This document shows, piece after piece, positions 6,783 through 9,646 of a stretch of DNA of 9,646 bases; positions within the stretch are counted from its first letter, which is position 1; the number at the start of each line of letters is the position of its first letter. The stretch is taken from contig JALWJU010000580.1 of the NCBI GenBank assembly GCA_026997055.1, positions 1 to 9,646 on the forward strand. Direction: 5' to 3'. The translations under genes and the position numbers were made by a program. This DNA comes from Paracoccaceae bacterium (lineage in GTDB: Bacteria > Pseudomonadota > Alphaproteobacteria > Rhodobacterales > Rhodobacteraceae). The notes beneath the pieces are model-generated. The model was not told the origin of the DNA and did no database searches. It saw only the letters and a program-made list of their open reading frames with translations.

Positions 6783-7717
6783 CTTTCAAGCCATTCTGGG
6801 GTGATGCGTTTTGCAGCGATTTTCAATGTTACCACCCGCACGCGGCCGTTCCATTGTCCATCGAGCACGCAAGCTTCTTCCCAGGTGTCGCTGTGCATCA
6901 ATCCCGGTCCGTCAGACAGGAAGATCAACTTGAGCCTGGTAGGGGTTAGTTCGTCGAATGCCTTGGCCTTCTCGACCTTGTTCGCGTTGCTGCCAGTGCG
7001 ATCATCAGACTGTGCTCCACCGCGCGTGGAATCATAGCGAGCAAAACCTACTGCGAGCACCTCTTGATCCGTAGACCGCCTTACAACGAAGTCGCACGGA
7101 TAGGATCCTTTGAAATCCGGATAGAGTTCAGAAAGCTCGATGTCCCTTCCTGCGCCGCGTGGTCCCTCAATTATGAAGCGGCCGTTGAAATGGGACTCGA
7201 ACCAATCGAAGAAGGCGCCTGTAAGCTGATATCCGAGCTGACCTCGCGTGTCATACTCGCCAACCAGTGCGGCCAAGGCGTACTTGTATTCCATCGGTAG
7301 GTTCCCAAATTGCTTTTTGAGCTTTTCAATAGGCTTAAATGTCTCGCCATAGGTTTCAACCAGTGTTTCAGTAGAAACCTTCCGGATTTTCTTCGTGGTT
7401 TCGGTGTCAAGGACTGGCGATACACAGCGGCGATACATCTTCAGCAAAGCCATTCGCTCATCTGCATCGCGATCAGCCCGGCGGATCTTCTCCAAGACCT
7501 CGGCGCTACTACTCGAGTTGCGAATGAGATGGCAGAACACTTCAATCGCGTTATCATACTTCTCGATCAGAAGATCGAGCACCTCTGGAAATCGGATCGT
7601 GCTATCAATCGGCGTGATGATCTTGCTGACATCCGAGATAGTACGAAGAAACTTGTGGTTGGACATGCTCGAGACGTTTCTGGTTGTGCCTATTATGAGC
7701 CTCAGATACTCGGGCAC
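6779..7717 (-). CDS. Unrecognised protein, candidate type II restriction endonuclease
   Basis: I cannot assign this 312-residue protein to a named family. It has a helical, charged N-terminal half (about 20-155) and an alpha/beta C-terminal half. FIIEGPRGAGRDIEL (181-195), then YPCDFVVRRS (206-215), then VLAVGFARYDSTRGGAQSDDR (220-240) looks like the strand-Asp-strand core of a PD-(D/E)XK nuclease. An Asp lies at 209, but no clean ExK is visible. GRDIEL, CDFVV and ARYDS-RGGAQ-DDR look like the residues under selection. The case for an endonuclease is mainly context: it is convergent with a DNA methyltransferase, overlaps its stop by 4 bases and shares its low GC. The start is uncertain. GTG 7717 has no ribosome site; ATG 7666 (MSNHKF) has only a weak one. 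The reading frame stays open upstream to 7789 with plausible protein sequence. Confidence 0.5.
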   Translation of the reverse strand: MPEYLRLIIGTTRNVSSMSNHKFLRTISDVSKIITPIDSTIRFPEVLDLLIEKYDNAIEVFCHLIRNSSSSAEVLEKIRRADRDADERMALLKMYRRCVSPVLDTETTKKIRKVSTETLVETYGETFKPIEKLKKQFGNLPMEYKYALAALVGEYDTRGQLGYQLTGAFFDWFESHFNGRFIIEGPRGAGRDIELSELYPDFKGSYPCDFVVRRSTDQEVLAVGFARYDSTRGGAQSDDRTGSNANKVEKAKAFDELTPTRLKLIFLSDGPGLMHSDTWEEACVLDGQWNGRVRVVTLKIAAKRITPEWLES

Positions 7718-7736
7718 TACGTAGGAGCTGTCAATC

Positions 7737-8351
7737 GTGGTTGATGAAGTTCGGTTAGACGAGCGTAGACGCTTGCAGGCGGTGTACCCTCACCTGGCCG
7801 AGATTTTGAGGCACCTTCCCGCCCTCAAAACACCACAAGTCTATTCTGGACCTGTTGCCGAGGCTGTCACGCGGATCGTGATCGGACAGATGCTATCGGG
7901 AACGGCGTCTGCCAAGATCTATGGACGCGTTCGTTCGGCGCGTGATAGAGCTGGACTTGTAGGTTCTTGGCAACTACCGCAATCCGACCTGCTTGCTGCC
8001 GGATTGTCCGCGCGAAAGGTGAAGACGGTGAAGGCGTTCGGTGAAAGGTACGATAAAAGCGCCGAGGAAATCGAAGCATGGCGCAACTTGTCGTACCAAG
8101 AACTGCGGAAGGAGGTCGAAGCGTGCTGGGGCCTTTCTCGTTGGTCGAGCGATATGTTGGCCATATTCTACTTTGGACACAAAGATGTCTTCCCGGAGAC
8201 TGACGGAACGATCATGCGAGCGTTGAAAATGCTCCGCAGTCGATTTCCTGAGCATGAAGTCGATCCGGAACTCGTTCGCCCTTTTAGAACATCCCTAGCC
8301 TTGGCATTCTGGAGCTTTATGGACACCGGGCTCTTACGAGATCGGTCGTAG
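7737..8351 (+). CDS. HhH-GPD DNA glycosylase, AlkA-like
   Basis: A 204-residue base-excision enzyme. AVTRIVIGQMLSGTASAKI (43-61) matches the 'iv-gQ-iS-kaA' helix of AlkA-type glycosylases. LLAAGLSARKVKTVKAF (85-101) matches 'L-a-GLs-rKa-ti'. WGLSRWSSDMLAIFYFG (131-147) is the helix-hairpin-helix segment, in the form 'GiG-WtA--l'. DVFPETDGTIMRAL (150-163) carries the expected catalytic Asp at 156. No Cys4 iron-sulfur cluster loop is present at the end, so it is not EndoIII/MutY-like. It is shorter than E. coli AlkA and lacks that protein's N-terminal beta domain. The GTG start at 7737 has AGGAG at 7723-7727. The gene diverges from the candidate endonuclease with only 19 bases between starts. 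It may repair damage at methylated bases or act as an effector against foreign DNA; the sequence does not decide. Confidence 0.78.
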   Translation: MVDEVRLDERRRLQAVYPHLAEILRHLPALKTPQVYSGPVAEAVTRIVIGQMLSGTASAKIYGRVRSARDRAGLVGSWQLPQSDLLAAGLSARKVKTVKAFGERYDKSAEEIEAWRNLSYQELRKEVEACWGLSRWSSDMLAIFYFGHKDVFPETDGTIMRALKMLRSRFPEHEVDPELVRPFRTSLALAFWSFMDTGLLRDRS

Positions 8352-8370
8352 GTCGCGGACTTGCACTGGC

Positions 8371-9534
8371 CTAACGCATCCAGTCTGACCGGATCACGCG
8401 CGCAGTCTCTGAGTCCTGCCGCGCCGACACCGACGCCATCCCCTCCACCTCCTCATTCAACCTCAGCCCCATGCTGATCAGCCCGTGCAGGGCGGCATGG
8501 GCATAGACGAAGGTATCCAGCGCCTCGTTGCGCTCGCCGTCGCGCTTGGGTTGCCAGGAACGGACGGGGCGGCCGCGGGTGAAGCGGGTGACGACGCGCT
8601 CGGCGGTCAGCTGGCGGAAATACTCGGCGTCCAGGCGGCGGGGAAAGTGGATCGCACCGGGGCCGGGTTCGGTGAGGCGCAGGCGGGCGTAAACTGCATC
8701 CTTCACCGCGTCCACGCCGACGATGAACAGCGGGATCTTGCCCTTGTTTCTGCGCGTGGGGCGGCGCGGCCAGACCGGGATGCCGGGACCACCGCGGCCC
8801 TTGATCGCCCATATGCGGCGAGCAAGGCGGGTGCGGCAGAACTCGTAGGCCATCTTGGTGTGATGACCGCCGGTGTCGATGGCGGCGGCGCGCACGGGCA
8901 ACTCGATCCCGGCCGGGTGCGGGAAGGTGGTTTGCAACACCATGTCGAGATCGGACCAGAGGCGCGGGCCTGATGGGTCGCCCCACAGCACGCGATAGTC
9001 GATCACCCATACCTCCTCGTCCCGGCCCCAGCCGAGGATCTGCACCTCGATCCGGTCGCCCTGCACATCGACGCCGGCGGTGAGCACGGCGACGCTGGCC
9101 GGCAGCGCATCGCCCCAGTCCTCGCGCCGGGCCATCAGCGGGTCGGCGGGGACGGTATCGCCCGCCTGGTCTTCCCAGGATTCACCCAGCTTGGTGTTGA
9201 CCCAGACCTGAAGCCGGGCGGGATCCTTGCGGATGCGGCCATGCTCGGTGGCGATTTCGGCCCAGGTTTCCCACGGGGAATAGAGCGCCGAGAGGTGAAA
9301 GCCGGCGGTCCGCCCATCGCCCCTGGCGGTTGCACGCCATTCCCCGCCGGCCAGCAGGCGCGGCTTGTCGTGCTCGTGGTGGATGCCGCCGCAGGCCTCG
9401 CAGACCAGATGGGCCTCATCGCGCCGCCCTTCCGGCCAGCGGATGCGCGCCCAGGTGATCGGCGCCATATCGCCGCAATGCAGGCAGGGAACGTGGAAAA
9501 AGCGTTGGTCGCTGTCCTCGTGATCTGCCCCCAT
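8371..9534 (-). pseudogene. Large terminase (GpA family), C-terminal part, 5' end cut by an IS
   Basis: This 387-codon open frame corresponds to the last part of a lambda gpA-type packaging motor. DSDQRFFHVPCLHCG (7-21) is the motif that normally follows the ATPase domain. CxxC pairs lie at 17/20 and 45/48. The nuclease half carries LTAGVDVQGDRIEVQ (Asp156), AAIDTGGHHT (Asp220) and NEALDTFVYAHAA (Asp340), the expected acidic triad. GpA proteins are usually 600-700 residues, so the Walker A/B ATPase portion is missing. The apparent ATG at 9534 abuts the IS end exactly and is not a natural start; there is no ribosome site. As it stands the gene cannot power packaging unless the IS is lost. The missing 5' part may lie beyond the IS, outside the window. 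In the original operon it would have preceded the portal gene. Confidence 0.85.
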
Positions 9535-9646
9535 TGAGTGGTCCAGTTTGAAAGTTAGTGCATTGTGGGTCTCTGGTCCATTGGAATGATGCTCTCCGGT
9601 GCGGGTGGTCGATATCCCAGAGCGCTATGTGGCCTGACGGTGTTGT
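9535..9646 (-). mobile_element. End of an IS3-family insertion sequence (partial)
   Basis: The element ends at 9535 with TGAGTGGTCCAGTTTGAAAG, a TG-starting terminus as in IS3-family elements. It continues past the window end with the 3' end of a transposase on the - strand. It splits the large terminase. The adjoining terminase bases (such as CCAT, 9531-9534) would be the target duplication, but the other end of the IS is not in view. Confidence 0.82.
9555..9646 (-). CDS. IS3-family transposase (OrfB), C-terminal 29 residues
   Basis: On the - strand the window end encodes NTVRPHSALGYRPPAPE, then SIIPMDQRPTMH and a TAA stop at 9555-9557. 'N-x-V-RPHSALGYRPP-PE' is the hallmark C-terminus of IS3-family integrase-core transposases, just after the final catalytic Glu region. 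The gene is intact as far as it can be seen, and its 5' part lies outside the window. Confidence 0.88.
   Translation of the reverse strand, partial: NTVRPHSALGYRPPAPESIIPMDQRPTMH

Noticed and set aside
7691..7696. TATTAT as the -10 box for the glycosylase
   Set aside because: No acceptable -35 box lies at 16-18 bases, so the promoter of that gene remains unplaced.
8485..8973. Open frame on the + strand inside the terminase remnant
   Set aside because: It is a shadow of the terminase C-terminal coding sequence with low-complexity composition.

Overview
The window looks like part of an integrated, partly broken phage-type element in a high-GC alphaproteobacterium, most likely of the Rhodobacterales. 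Three things point there: the strong GC bias of the structural genes, a capsid module of the lambda-portal plus protease/major-capsid-fusion type that is known from that group, and an alphaproteobacterial-style initiator tRNA 3' half at the left edge. This assignment is inference; no ribosomal or housekeeping gene is present.

Layout, left to right. Bases 1-49 are the anticodon loop to CCA end of an initiator-type tRNA-Met. The 5' strand of its anticodon stem does not pair properly, so it may be an attachment-site copy rather than a working tRNA. A 223-base non-coding stretch with short repeats follows. Next is a two-gene operon on the + strand (273-1453): a small Panacea/SocA-like (DUF4065-like) protein, overlapped by 4 bases by a standalone proteasome-type Ntn hydrolase. 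Facing it, on the - strand (5253 down to 1480), is a compact capsid module: portal, prohead protease/major capsid fusion, gpW-like head-tail joining protein and a DUF2190-type capsid cement protein. No tail genes follow. Bases 5254-8370 carry a lower-GC three-gene island: a beta-class DNA methyltransferase (+), a convergent unrecognised protein that is probably its restriction enzyme (-), and a divergent HhH-GPD DNA glycosylase (+). Bases 8371-9534 (-) encode the C-terminal part of a GpA-type large terminase. It is cut off by the end of an IS3-family insertion sequence (9535-9646), whose transposase C-terminus runs off the window.

How the parts fit. Terminase, portal and capsid genes once formed one leftward late operon. 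A restriction-modification-like island now separates terminase from portal, and a second cargo operon lies between the capsid genes and the tRNA-like site. The element therefore looks like a defective prophage, or a capsid-forming satellite that has lost packaging, carrying two defence-like cargo modules. The most unusual items are the Panacea-like/proteasome-like gene pair and the glycosylase attached to the methyltransferase/endonuclease pair.
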